A stretch of DNA of 49,347 nt from Vulcanimicrobiota bacterium. GTDB lineage: Bacteria; Vulcanimicrobiota; Xenobia; Xenobiales; JADMJV01. The DNA is taken from contig JAFKGI010000053.1 of the NCBI GenBank assembly GCA_017307785.1, positions 1 to 49,347 of the forward strand, in the 5' to 3' direction. Of this stretch, positions 15,486 through 25,677 are shown in pieces; the first letter of the stretch is position 1; the number at the start of each line of letters is the position of its first letter. Under the pieces are notes generated by a model. It did not search any database and was not told the origin of the DNA. It saw only the letters and a list, made by a program, of their open reading frames with translations. The position numbers and the translations under genes were made by a program.

Positions 15486-16598
15486 TTGGATGAGCAGGCC
15501 ATGGAACTGTGCCTGCAACTGGCCGCGCAAGGCCGCCTGACGGCCGCCCCCAACCCGATGGTTGGGGCGGTCGTGGTTCAGGGTGACGAGATTGTCGGCC
15601 AGGCCTATCATCGGGCCGCCGGCGAGAGCCACGCCGAGGTGCTGGCTCTGGATCAAGCCGGAGAGCGCGCGCGCGGAGCCACTCTCTACGTCAATTTGGA
15701 GCCGTGCTGTCACCATGGGCGCACGCCTCCCTGTGCTCCCAGGGTGGTCGAGTCGGGCGTGGCCCGCGTGGTGCTCGGCACTTTGGACCCGGATGCCCGG
15801 GTGCAGGGCGGCGGCGTGAACCTGTTGCGTGGAGCTGGACTGCAGGTGGATGGCTGTCCCCCTCAGTGGGTGGATCGCTGCCTCGAGCTCAACCGCGTGT
15901 TCTTTCATTCGGCCGTGCGCCAGCGGCCTTTCGTGACCTTGAAGTATGCCATGACTCTGGACGGTCGGGTGGCCACGGAAAACGGGGACTCGCGCTGGAT
16001 TACCGGGGCGGCCGCCCGCCATCAAGTGCACCAGGAGCGCGCCGAGCATCAGGCCATCCTGGTGGGAAGCGGCACGGCCCTGCGGGATGATCCCCATCTG
16101 AATGTCCGCGGCCTGGCCGGGGCGCCCCAACCGATTCGCGTGGTGGCGGACCGGCGTGGCCGTCTCTCGCCCCAGGCTCGTCTTTTCAATTCGGCGGGCG
16201 GGCCCATCTGGATTGCCTACGGTCCGTTGGCCGAGCAGAGCTGGCGGGAGCAGATGCTGGAGGCCGGAGGGGAGCTTTTCGAAGCGGATGACCTGAGCGG
16301 CTTGCTGTCGCATCTCTATTCGCAGGGGATTCGCAGTCTGTTCGTCGAGGGCGGTCCTCACCTGGCCGGTGCTTTTCTGGACCAGAACCTGGTGCAGCGG
16401 CTGCTCGCCTACACGGCGCCGATCCTGGTGGGCGCGGCTCAGGCTCCCGGTCCCATTGCCGGGCAAGGGGTGTCTCAAATGGCCCAGGCTTCTCGTCTCA
16501 AGCGCGTGCGCTGGCAAGTGCTTGAGGAGGATCTGGTGCTGGACGGGGAGTTGGAGGATGGCTGGCGGGCCGCCTGTTTGCCCGTACCTTTGCTGTGA
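15486..16598 (+). CDS. ribD: Bifunctional riboflavin biosynthesis deaminase/reductase RibD
   Basis: Converts 2,5-diamino-6-ribosylamino-pyrimidinone phosphate to the ribitylamino-uracil phosphate by deamination and reduction. About 370 aa, full length. The N-terminal cytidine-deaminase domain carries HAE and 'PCCHHGRTPPC' zinc/proton-shuttle residues (about 48-85). The C-terminal reductase has 'KYAMTLDGRVA', 'WITG' and 'VEGGPHLAGAFL'. TTG 15486 gives the family's usual 'xDEQAMxxCLxLA' start and has GGAG 4 nt upstream; ATG 15501 would cut into that helix. The dephosphorylated product is the substrate of CofH two genes downstream. Confidence 0.92.
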   Translation: MDEQAMELCLQLAAQGRLTAAPNPMVGAVVVQGDEIVGQAYHRAAGESHAEVLALDQAGERARGATLYVNLEPCCHHGRTPPCAPRVVESGVARVVLGTLDPDARVQGGGVNLLRGAGLQVDGCPPQWVDRCLELNRVFFHSAVRQRPFVTLKYAMTLDGRVATENGDSRWITGAAARHQVHQERAEHQAILVGSGTALRDDPHLNVRGLAGAPQPIRVVADRRGRLSPQARLFNSAGGPIWIAYGPLAEQSWREQMLEAGGELFEADDLSGLLSHLYSQGIRSLFVEGGPHLAGAFLDQNLVQRLLAYTAPILVGAAQAPGPIAGQGVSQMAQASRLKRVRWQVLEEDLVLDGELEDGWRAACLPVPLL

Positions 16599-16654
16599 AG
16601 ATTGCGACTTAAGGCCTGGCAGGGCGGCGCCTCTGCCCGCGGAAGAGGCCCAAA

Positions 16655-17755
16655 GTGAACGCTTCCGACGCTTTACGGCTGTTGCAAACTCCGCTTACGG
16701 AGCTCGACTCGCTTCTCCAGGCCGCCGGCCAGACCCGTGACCGACGCACCGGAAAGCGCCTGACCTACTCCCCCAAAGTTTTTCTGCCGGTCACCAATCT
16801 CTGTCGGGACAAGTGCGCCTACTGCACTTTCCGCAAGAGCCCGAGGGATGCGGGAGCCAAGACGATGACCCTGGACGAGATCAAAGAGGTCTCCGCCCAG
16901 GGGGTGGGCCTCGGCTGCAGCGAGGCGCTGATGTGCCTGGGAGATCGACCGGAAGCGGTCTATCCGACTTACCAGGACCAACTGCGCCGGATGGGAGTGG
17001 AAACTACCGCCGAGTATGTCTACGAGGCCTGCGTGGTTTCGCTCAACGAGGGCCTGCTGCCGCATACCAACGCCGGTCTGCTGACCAAGGCGGAAATGGA
17101 GCGGCTGCGTCCCGTCAACGTCAGCATGGGCTTGATGTTGGAGCAGGTCACCCCGCGTCTGCGGGAGCGCGGCATGGCCCACGCCGGCGCACCCGACAAG
17201 GAGCCGGCCCTGCGCATTCGCATGCTGGAAGAGGCGGGCCAGCTCAAGATTCCCTTTACGACCGGAATTCTGGCCGGAATCGGCGAGACGCTGGAAGAGC
17301 AGGTCGACACTCTGCTCGAGATCGATCGCATTCATAAGCTTCACGGCCATCTTCAGGAAGTGATTGTGCAGACGTTTCGTGCCAAGCCGGACATCGTGAT
17401 GCGCGATCATCTGGAGATGGAAGATTGGGAACTGGTTCGGTTGGTGGCGGTGTCTCGACTGCTCTTTCCGGATATGAACGTGCAGGCTCCCCCCAATCTG
17501 ACGCCCATGGCCCATCGCATGTTGATTCGGGCCGGCATCAACGACTGGGGCGGCATCAGTCCAGTGACCCAGGATTTCATCAATCCCGAGGCCCCCTGGC
17601 CGCACATCGAGAGCTTACGAGAAACCTGTGCCCTGGAGGGCTACACTCTGGAGGCGCGTCTGCCGGTCTACCCTGAGTATCTCAGTTGGGTCGACCCCGG
17701 ACTGCTCACCGCCGTGCAAAAGAATGCAGAAAGAATTGGCCATGTTGCAGCGTAA
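16655..17755 (+). CDS. cofG: FO synthase subunit CofG (radical SAM)
   Basis: 7,8-didemethyl-8-hydroxy-5-deazariboflavin synthase, small component. It completes formation of FO, the chromophore of F420. 366 aa with radical-SAM motif CRDKCAYC (CX3CX2C) near residues 51-58 and the following 'TFRKSPRD'. 'GCSEALMCLGDRPE' and 'ITPMAHR'-like segments ('NLTPMAHRMLIRAGINDWGGISPVT') are typical. The start is GTG 16655 with AGAGG upstream. It overlaps cofH at its 3' end, so the two radical-SAM enzymes are translated together. Confidence 0.93.
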   Translation: MNASDALRLLQTPLTELDSLLQAAGQTRDRRTGKRLTYSPKVFLPVTNLCRDKCAYCTFRKSPRDAGAKTMTLDEIKEVSAQGVGLGCSEALMCLGDRPEAVYPTYQDQLRRMGVETTAEYVYEACVVSLNEGLLPHTNAGLLTKAEMERLRPVNVSMGLMLEQVTPRLRERGMAHAGAPDKEPALRIRMLEEAGQLKIPFTTGILAGIGETLEEQVDTLLEIDRIHKLHGHLQEVIVQTFRAKPDIVMRDHLEMEDWELVRLVAVSRLLFPDMNVQAPPNLTPMAHRMLIRAGINDWGGISPVTQDFINPEAPWPHIESLRETCALEGYTLEARLPVYPEYLSWVDPGLLTAVQKNAERIGHVAA

Positions 17756-18986
17756 TCGGATCAGCGAGCCGGTCTATCAGGCTCTCACCAGTGCCCTGGA
17801 AGGCGCCACTCTGAGCTACGAGCAGGCTCTGCCTCTGACCCGGGTCATCGGCCCGGAATTGCTGGCAATGCAGCAAGTGGCCGATGAATTGCGCCGTCAG
17901 CAGGTCGGCGAGCGGGTGACCTACGTCATCAACCGCAACATCAATTTCACCAACGTGTGCATCAAGCATTGCGGGTTCTGCGCCTTCAGTCGCGATTTTC
18001 GCACCGAAGAAGGCTACCATCTGGGGGATGAGGAGATCTTGCGCCGCGTTCAGCAGGCGGTGGATTTCGGCGCCACCGAGGTGTGTATTCAGGCCGGTCT
18101 GCCGCCCAAGATGGAGGGCGACCTCTACATTCAGTTGACCCGCAAGATCAAGGCCCAGTTTCCGGACTTGCTCATGCACGCATTTTCTCCCGAAGAGGTG
18201 CTTTACGGAGCGGTGCGCTCGCGCTGTTCCATCGCCGAGTATCTGCAGGAGCTCAAAGCTGCGGGACTGGACAGTCTGCCGGGCACGTCGGCGGAATTGC
18301 TGATTCCGGGATTGCGCGACCAGGTGGCTCCCGGGCGTATTTCCGTCGATCAGTGGACGGAGGTCATCCGTGGAGCTCACGCTCTGGGTCTGCCCACCAC
18401 TTCGACCATGATGTATGGCTTTGTGGAAGAGCCGGAGCACTGGCTGCAGCACATGTTGCTGCTGCGCAATCTGCAGGAAGAAACCGGTGGCTTTACCGAG
18501 TTTGTGCCCCTGGGCTTCGTGCACAGCGAGGCGCCCATGTATTTGCGCAAGAATCCCGGCGTGCGAGCCGGCGCCAGCGGCGTGGAGGTTTTGCGCGTGC
18601 ACGCTCTGGCGCGCGTCTTTCTGGGGACCAAGATCCGCAACGTGCAGGTCTCGTGGGTCAAAGAGGGACTAAAACTGGCCCAGGGCCTGCTCATGTCGGG
18701 CGTTAACGACCTGGGCGGCACCCTGATGAACGAAAGCATTTCCACGGCCGCCGGTGCCGGTCACGGACAGCGCACCAGTCCCGCCAGCCTGCATCAGTTG
18801 ATTGAGGAAGTGGGGCGTCAGCCGGCTCAGCGCAATACCAAATACGAGATTCTCAAGGAGTTTGCGCCGGGCGAAGCTCCCGACAGTCCGCTGGATCGTC
18901 TAGGCGAGGAGGACCCCTTCGGGTCTTACCACCAGTTGGTCAAGTCGGAAGAGCACCGCTATCATCGGCGACCGGTAGTCCGCTAG
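17742..18986 (+). CDS. cofH: FO synthase subunit CofH (radical SAM)
   Basis: Joins 5-amino-6-ribitylamino-uracil to a tyrosine-derived radical, giving the CofG substrate. 414 aa. The radical-SAM cluster CIKHCGFC follows 'INRNINFTNV', the CofH hallmark. 'GATEVCIQAGLPPKMEGDLY', 'HAFSPEEV' and 'PGTSAELL' follow in order. ATG 17742 overlaps cofG by 14 nt; ATG 17724 is also possible. The stop overlaps the convergent lgt gene by 47 bp. Separate CofG and CofH contrasts with the fused FbiC of Actinobacteria. Confidence 0.93.
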   Translation: MLQRNRISEPVYQALTSALEGATLSYEQALPLTRVIGPELLAMQQVADELRRQQVGERVTYVINRNINFTNVCIKHCGFCAFSRDFRTEEGYHLGDEEILRRVQQAVDFGATEVCIQAGLPPKMEGDLYIQLTRKIKAQFPDLLMHAFSPEEVLYGAVRSRCSIAEYLQELKAAGLDSLPGTSAELLIPGLRDQVAPGRISVDQWTEVIRGAHALGLPTTSTMMYGFVEEPEHWLQHMLLLRNLQEETGGFTEFVPLGFVHSEAPMYLRKNPGVRAGASGVEVLRVHALARVFLGTKIRNVQVSWVKEGLKLAQGLLMSGVNDLGGTLMNESISTAAGAGHGQRTSPASLHQLIEEVGRQPAQRNTKYEILKEFAPGEAPDSPLDRLGEEDPFGSYHQLVKSEEHRYHRRPVVR

Positions 18987-19776
18987 CGTCGCCGTCCCGG
19001 GGGAAGATTTCCCGGTCGACCGGCTTTTTGCCGAAGACTCCCAGCAGCCCCAGCAGTCCGACGATGGCCATGCCGATGCTGACCCATTGGTAGATGGTGA
19101 AGGGCCCGTAGAGAGCTTCCTTTTCGCGGGTCATCTCGTCGACAAAGCGGATGAAGCCGTAGCCGAGCATGAACGTGTAGAAATTCTGGCCGGCGAACTT
19201 CAGGTTGAAAAGCTGCTTGGTCACGATCCAGAGCAGTCCCAGATCCATCAACAGTTCATAGACCTGGGAGGGGTGGCGCGGGCCACAAGCGATGCCGGCG
19301 GGCTGCAAGGCGTGCTCGGGGTAGGTGATGCCCCAGGGCAGGTCGGTGAGGGCCCCAAAGCAGCAACCGTGCATCAGGCAGCCCAGGCGTCCAAAGGCCA
19401 TGCCCACCAGCAGCGGGCCGGCCCAGAAGTCATAGAGGTTCATGACGGACTTGCCTTTGAGGCGAAAGCGGATGAACTGGAAGGCCACCACGAAGAGGAC
19501 GCCGCCCATGATGGTCAGTCCGCCTTCGCGCAGGTTGAAGATCTGCAGGGGGTGCTTGAGGTAGTTGTCGGGATAGACGAGCACGAAGCCCAATCGGCAA
19601 CCGGCCACTCCCAGCAGAATACACCACATAATGGATTCTTCCACGGCGGCCAGCGAGTAGCCGAGGCGTTTCGCCAGGTAGAGGCCCCACTGGTTGGCCA
19701 GAAAGAAAGCGGTGGCCAGCAAAGCCCCGTAAGTGTAGATTTTAAATCCGCCGAGATCGAGTAGTACCTGATGCAT
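18940..19776 (-). CDS. lgt: Prolipoprotein diacylglyceryl transferase
   Basis: Inner-membrane enzyme that moves diacylglycerol from phosphatidylglycerol to the lipobox cysteine. 278 aa with about seven membrane helices. 'GVAGCRLGFVLVYPDNY' and the signature 'GRLGCLMHGCCFGALTDLPWGI' contain the essential Arg and Gly positions, followed by 'RHPSQVYE' and the C-terminal 'GYGFIRFVDEMTR'. The usual GRxGNFxN is altered to GRLGCLMH, with Cys and His replacing two Asn, as seen in divergent Lgt. The C-terminal tail is long and polar. It is convergent with cofH. Confidence 0.9.
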   Translation of the reverse strand: MHQVLLDLGGFKIYTYGALLATAFFLANQWGLYLAKRLGYSLAAVEESIMWCILLGVAGCRLGFVLVYPDNYLKHPLQIFNLREGGLTIMGGVLFVVAFQFIRFRLKGKSVMNLYDFWAGPLLVGMAFGRLGCLMHGCCFGALTDLPWGITYPEHALQPAGIACGPRHPSQVYELLMDLGLLWIVTKQLFNLKFAGQNFYTFMLGYGFIRFVDEMTREKEALYGPFTIYQWVSIGMAIVGLLGLLGVFGKKPVDREIFPRDGDASGLPVADDSGALPT

Positions 19777-19877
19777 AGCCGTCCAGGTCGCTTACCCTGA
19801 GGTTTTGCGATTGAAACCAGGACTTCGCCGCCTGAGCACTAACACTTGGCTAAAGAGGAGAGAAAGGTAAGCGGCTC

Positions 19878-20921
19878 TTGGATTCACCCAGACCATCACG
19901 GGCAGGTTCGCGCTCTCGGCGCAAGATTTTTTCCTGCCCGGTTTGTGATGAGGTCTTCATCGATGAAGAGAGCCTGCGTCGCCATGAACTGACTCACCAG
20001 AACCCCGAGGGAGGTGAGGGCGGTGGAGACGCGCCTGCCAGCGACGAGGGCGAGCCCCCGGCGCCGACTCCCGAGCCGACCCCCTCCTCTGAGGAAGAAT
20101 CTCCCTCGGCTGTTCAGGAAGCCCCGGCTGCTCCCGCGCCTCGAGCCCGGCCCCTCAGTTCGGTGCGGCGCCAGGCGGCTCAGGCCGCGGCCGCCCAGGA
20201 AGCTCCGCCCGCCCAGGTCGAGCCGGAAGCCAATTTTCTGCCCCCGACCGACTCGATCGAGATGCCGGTCGATCCGGATGCCACCATGCGAGTGCAGCAT
20301 CCCCACCTCGGGCCCATGGGCTGGGAGGGCGAAGCCAAGAAGCCGGGTGGTGGCCTGGGTCCGCTCTGGCGTTTCATCGAGGATTTCTCCGAGTGGTTCG
20401 TGCGCGGCACCACCAAGACGGCCTCCACCGTCGGTTTCTCGGTGCTCTCGGGCGTGGGACTGGCCTTCCGGGCTCTGTTGATCCTCGGCATGGCCGCCGC
20501 CTGTCTCTATGCCGGCACCTGGGTGGGCCGACTTTACGGTCATCATCCGGAGGAGCAGCCTCTGCCGCCGCCGACGCGCACCGTGTCCAACACGGGGGAG
20601 TTGAATCAGCAGGCGGTGACCGACCTGGTGATGGGTTTCTTCGACTCCATCAATGAAAGAAAATACGAAGACGCTTACGACGCGCTCAGTCCTGAGTGGC
20701 AGTCGGCGGTTTCCATGGAGAAGTTTCGCGAGGGCTATCTCAACACCGGCAACGTGCGTTGCAGCGTCAAGTCGGTTCGCTCGATCAAGGGCGGTTATGC
20801 CGTGGATATCGGCGTCGAGGCCACCGAGTCGGGTAAGAAGCATTACTACAAGGCCGTCTACACGGCGATTTCCACTTCCAAGGGTTGGAAGCTAGATTCC
20901 GGCGATATCGTTAAGCGTTAG
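19878..20921 (+). CDS. C2H2 zinc-finger membrane protein with DUF4878-like outer domain
   Basis: 347 aa with an unusual architecture. Residues 19-39 carry a classical CX2CX12HX3H finger (CPVC...HELTH). A long Pro/Ala/Glu-rich linker spans about 45-160, one membrane helix lies at about 198-215, and the C-terminal domain (about 235-347) resembles DUF4878/NTF2-like export-side domains ('LVMGFFDSINERKYEDAYDALSPEW'). The finger would be cytoplasmic and could bind nucleic acid or protein. The start is TTG 19878 with AAAGG 10 nt upstream; an in-frame stop at 19851 rules out a longer N-terminus. The stop overlaps the convergent MBL gene by 4 bp. Confidence 0.7.
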   Translation: MDSPRPSRAGSRSRRKIFSCPVCDEVFIDEESLRRHELTHQNPEGGEGGGDAPASDEGEPPAPTPEPTPSSEEESPSAVQEAPAAPAPRARPLSSVRRQAAQAAAAQEAPPAQVEPEANFLPPTDSIEMPVDPDATMRVQHPHLGPMGWEGEAKKPGGGLGPLWRFIEDFSEWFVRGTTKTASTVGFSVLSGVGLAFRALLILGMAAACLYAGTWVGRLYGHHPEEQPLPPPTRTVSNTGELNQQAVTDLVMGFFDSINERKYEDAYDALSPEWQSAVSMEKFREGYLNTGNVRCSVKSVRSIKGGYAVDIGVEATESGKKHYYKAVYTAISTSKGWKLDSGDIVKR

Positions 20922-23086
20922 CAGTAGTGGTTTTCGGCCGCCTGGCGGCCCAGACGATAGGTAAATCCCGGGTTCATTCGGAAGAAATCTCGCATTTGCG
21001 CGGCCGGGGCTTCGAGCACGCGGGACTTGGATTCGGCTACGGCGGTGCGAATGTGGCGGCTGGTATCGAGGTCCAGGCTGACCTGTCCGAGGAAGACTCC
21101 GGGAGTGGCGATGACCGGCGCTTCGTCGCCGCCCTCCAGGCGAAAGCTGCCTTCGGCCACGATGTAATAGTGGGTCAATTCGCTGCCCCGCTCAAAGAGC
21201 GTCTGGCCTTCCTCCACTTTGCGCGGCAACAGCAAAGACATCAACTGGCTGCGCTGATAGCTGGTCAGTTCGTTGAGGCGAGGGTTGAGTTGCACCAGAT
21301 CTTCGGCGTAGTGCAGTCGATTGCGGGCCACCCGCCGGAAGAGCGGCAACAGCGGGGTGCCGCGCAGGAAGCAGAGGAAGTCGTAGCGCGACATGATGAG
21401 GACTTCCAGTTTGGTGCGGGCAAAGACGTCGGCCATGCGCGGCGAGTCTTCCACCACCGCGAATTCGCCAAAGTATTCGTAACGGCTGAGGACTCGGAAG
21501 GTCACGCCTTGGCGGCGGATTTCGGCCTCTCCCGACATGATCATGTAGAAGTCGTTGCCGGGTTGGCCGGACTGGATGACTTGCTCACCGGCCTCGTAGC
21601 TGCGGTATTTGGCGAAGCGCAGAAACTCGGCCGCTTTGGCCACGTGGAGGGAGCGGAAAAGGTCGATGTGGGCGAGCAGGTCCAGGCTGCGCTGGGCCAG
21701 GCTGAGTTCGGTTTCGGGCACGGGGATGGCCAGGCTGCTGGCCGCCCCGGTGGGGGCCAATCGCAAGCCGGAGCCTTCGGGAATGGCCGAGTCGGAAATG
21801 TGCACCAGGTAGACGTGCTCTTTGACCTCGGCCGGCAACTTGGCCAGCACGGAGACCGGCGTGTGAATGGGCGGGATTCCGGCTTCGTGTAAAACCAGCG
21901 AATGATGCCAGGGGAAGTCGATCAGGTCCTCGGCGCGGCTGGGCGAGAACAGGCCTTCGTCGGCCAGCTTTTGCAGCACTTCCGGGTCCCACAGCGTGTC
22001 GCAGGAATAGGCAAAGGACTTGCCGCGGAAAAAGGTCTCGAACCCCAGCGTAGGTACCGGATGGAAGCGATACTGGAAGCGGAAAGTGCCGCCCGCGATG
22101 TTGACGCTCTCGTCCAGCATCACCGGGTGGAAGTCAAACAGGCTGAGAAACTGATTTTGAGAGAGGCCCGTGAGCGCTCGATACTTACGGGTGAAGCTGT
22201 GCAGGATGGTCGGGCTGGTATGGAGGCGCACGCGGCCTTCCTGCAAGATTTTCTGCAGCGTGCCGGAGTCATGGTCGGCGTGGCAGTGGGTCAGAATCAG
22301 GTCTTCGATGGAGCGCGGATTGATGCCCTGGCTGCGGAGCCAGGCGGTGGTGTGCACGGGGGGATCGATCAGCACTCCCTTGCCGTCGAGCCAGATGACG
22401 AATCCCGAGGTCTTGGCTTTGGAGTCGAAGCCGTGGCCGCTGCCGATCAGGGTGATGCCGAAAGAGGGCGGATGAAACTCGGCCGGTGGGTGCTCCGAGG
22501 AAGGGGGTTCCACGCCGCAGCCCGCGTCGAAGCGAAAGTCCTGGCTGTCTCCTTCGGCTTCCAGCCGATAGTTGTCGCCTCCCAGGTCGCGGATGGTGAC
22601 TCCATCCACTTCGCAGCATCCGTTCTCGTCAAAAAGAATCGGTTGGATACAGTCGGCCAGACGCAAGCGGCCACGGGGAAGGGTGGGGTTCTTTTTGAAA
22701 AAGGCCATTTCGGTGGCCAGGTCCGGATAGCCGGGGGACTCGGCTCCGTGACGGTACTCCTGGTCGTGGCGCAGGCTTGTGGGGCCGAACAGCGATTCCT
22801 TGAGCACCCGCAGAATGGCTCGCAATTGACTGCGGTGACAGACAAAGCGCAGTTTGCGGTTCTTGAGGTAGAAGTTGTAGTAGAGCGGGAACTCCAATTC
22901 GACGGCGCTGATGCCCAGCTGGTGATCGAAGAGTTCGCGGGGAACGAGGAAGAGGTCGGGCACCCCTTGCTTGGCCGTCATCGTGTCCTTGATGGTTTCA
23001 GGGTAGGCACCCACCTGCAAGGTGAAGTTCCCGCGCTCGGCCAGCAGTCCACCGCGAGTGAGCTCGCGGACCAGGAACTCGCTCAT
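20918..23086 (-). CDS. Metallo-beta-lactamase-fold protein with two cyclic-nucleotide-binding domains
   Basis: 722 aa multidomain protein. Residues about 1-205 form an uncharacterised N-terminal region. About 210-455 is a metallo-beta-lactamase fold with metal motif THCHADHD (about 272-279) and later His/Asp ligands ('SCDTLWD', 'FPWHHS'). About 490-600 and 625-715 are two CRP-type cNMP-binding domains; the first has 'GNDFYMIMSGEAEIRR' and 'YFGEFAVVEDSPRMADV', close to the phosphate-binding cassette, the second is weaker. A cNMP-regulated hydrolase or phosphodiesterase is the best inference. No membrane segment was found. Confidence 0.75.
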   Translation of the reverse strand: MSEFLVRELTRGGLLAERGNFTLQVGAYPETIKDTMTAKQGVPDLFLVPRELFDHQLGISAVELEFPLYYNFYLKNRKLRFVCHRSQLRAILRVLKESLFGPTSLRHDQEYRHGAESPGYPDLATEMAFFKKNPTLPRGRLRLADCIQPILFDENGCCEVDGVTIRDLGGDNYRLEAEGDSQDFRFDAGCGVEPPSSEHPPAEFHPPSFGITLIGSGHGFDSKAKTSGFVIWLDGKGVLIDPPVHTTAWLRSQGINPRSIEDLILTHCHADHDSGTLQKILQEGRVRLHTSPTILHSFTRKYRALTGLSQNQFLSLFDFHPVMLDESVNIAGGTFRFQYRFHPVPTLGFETFFRGKSFAYSCDTLWDPEVLQKLADEGLFSPSRAEDLIDFPWHHSLVLHEAGIPPIHTPVSVLAKLPAEVKEHVYLVHISDSAIPEGSGLRLAPTGAASSLAIPVPETELSLAQRSLDLLAHIDLFRSLHVAKAAEFLRFAKYRSYEAGEQVIQSGQPGNDFYMIMSGEAEIRRQGVTFRVLSRYEYFGEFAVVEDSPRMADVFARTKLEVLIMSRYDFLCFLRGTPLLPLFRRVARNRLHYAEDLVQLNPRLNELTSYQRSQLMSLLLPRKVEEGQTLFERGSELTHYYIVAEGSFRLEGGDEAPVIATPGVFLGQVSLDLDTSRHIRTAVAESKSRVLEAPAAQMRDFFRMNPGFTYRLGRQAAENHYC

Positions 23087-23166
23087 AGCCGGTTGTTCCT
23101 CGTGAGACTTCGGGGACCTTTTTCGGGCAGGACTCGCCGAGAAAGTTTGCTAAGGGCTTAAATTGT

Positions 23167-24342
23167 ATGAACGAAGAACGCTGGGAGCTGTTCAATCAGC
23201 TCGGAATGCAGGCCTATCAGAACGGTGAATGGGATCAGGCCGTGCAGGCCTTTGAGATCACCGTGGAGGAAGCCGCCAAACTCGATCCCCCGGACTTGCG
23301 GCTGGCCCGCGGCCTGAACAACCTGGCCTGCGCCCTCTCGCATCGCGGCCAGATCGCCCAGTCGGTGGCCCTGCAGGAGCAAGCGCTGAGCCTTTCCCAC
23401 CAGTTGCTGGGAGCGGAACACGAGATCATCGCCGCCGGCATGCTCAACCTGGCCAGCGACTATGCAAAATTGGGCCGCATTGAAGAAGCCGAGCAGCTTT
23501 TCAAGTCCGCTCTGACCCGAGAAGTGGCCGGTCCGGTTCGGGTGCAGGCGATGGAGAACTTGACCCAGTTCTATCTGGCTCAGCAGAAGCTGCCCGAGGC
23601 CAGCGAAGTGCTGCAGGAGCTGATTCGCCTCCAGGGCGAGGACCGTCAGGGTAAGGCCAAGTCCTTGCACATGCTGACCCATATCTACGATGCCACCGGG
23701 CAGAAATTACAGGCCGATACGACCCGGGCTCAGACCCTGGCGCTCATCGAGGAGCTGTGGGGCACCGCCACCCTGGGCTACGCCGAGGTGGTGGCCAATA
23801 TGGCCGAGAGCCTGATGGCTCAGGAGCGCCTGGCCGACGCCGCCGAACTCTACGCCAAAGCCATTCCGGCCTTCGCGGGCTGCGTCCCGGCCGATGACGC
23901 CCGTCTGGCCGGCTGCCGGCTGGGGCAATTGATTTGCCTGCGCGATTCCGGCCAGTTGGAGAAGGCGGCCGAGGTCGGCAAAGACTCCCCGGACCGCACT
24001 CGCCGCTGGCTCAACGAATACGGCCTGGTGCTGTTCTTGCAAGAGCGCTTCGACGAAGCGGTCGAGGTGTTTCAGCAGTCTTTGGATCTGCCCGAGACCA
24101 TCACCCAGGCCGCCCGCATCTCGGTCCTTTTCAATCTGGGCAGCGCCCACATGGGGGCCCGGCGCCGCCAGGAGGCCCTCCCGATCCTCGAAAACATCGC
24201 CAGTCTGGCCGAGGAGCATTTGGGGGCCGAGCACGAGTTGACTTTCCGCATCTGGGTGCAGTTACGCGAGCTGTATCGCATGCTCGAAAACCCGGACGGA
24301 GAAGCTGCAATCGGGGAGAAACTCGCCCGCCATAGCTTGTAG
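23167..24342 (+). CDS. TPR-repeat protein
   Basis: 391 aa, cytoplasmic by lack of a signal sequence. About eight TPR helical pairs run through the protein; the N-terminal repeats are 42 residues long with 'LGxEHxxxA' linkers ('LLGAEHEIIAAGMLNLASDYAKLGRIEEAEQLF' in part), the kinesin-light-chain-like type. The repeat near 315-365 returns to this form. Likely a scaffold. ATG 23167 follows an AT-rich stretch and is 80 bp from the divergent MBL-cNMP gene, so the two share a promoter region. Confidence 0.78.
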   Translation: MNEERWELFNQLGMQAYQNGEWDQAVQAFEITVEEAAKLDPPDLRLARGLNNLACALSHRGQIAQSVALQEQALSLSHQLLGAEHEIIAAGMLNLASDYAKLGRIEEAEQLFKSALTREVAGPVRVQAMENLTQFYLAQQKLPEASEVLQELIRLQGEDRQGKAKSLHMLTHIYDATGQKLQADTTRAQTLALIEELWGTATLGYAEVVANMAESLMAQERLADAAELYAKAIPAFAGCVPADDARLAGCRLGQLICLRDSGQLEKAAEVGKDSPDRTRRWLNEYGLVLFLQERFDEAVEVFQQSLDLPETITQAARISVLFNLGSAHMGARRRQEALPILENIASLAEEHLGAEHELTFRIWVQLRELYRMLENPDGEAAIGEKLARHSL

Positions 24343-24411
24343 GGGATCCCTTCGCTGTTATGGAAGGGACTCGCCCCCCAGGGTAACCGACGTTCAAGGA
24401 GCAACAAATCT

Positions 24412-25673
<1,262 letters not shown>

Positions 25674-25677
<4 letters not shown>

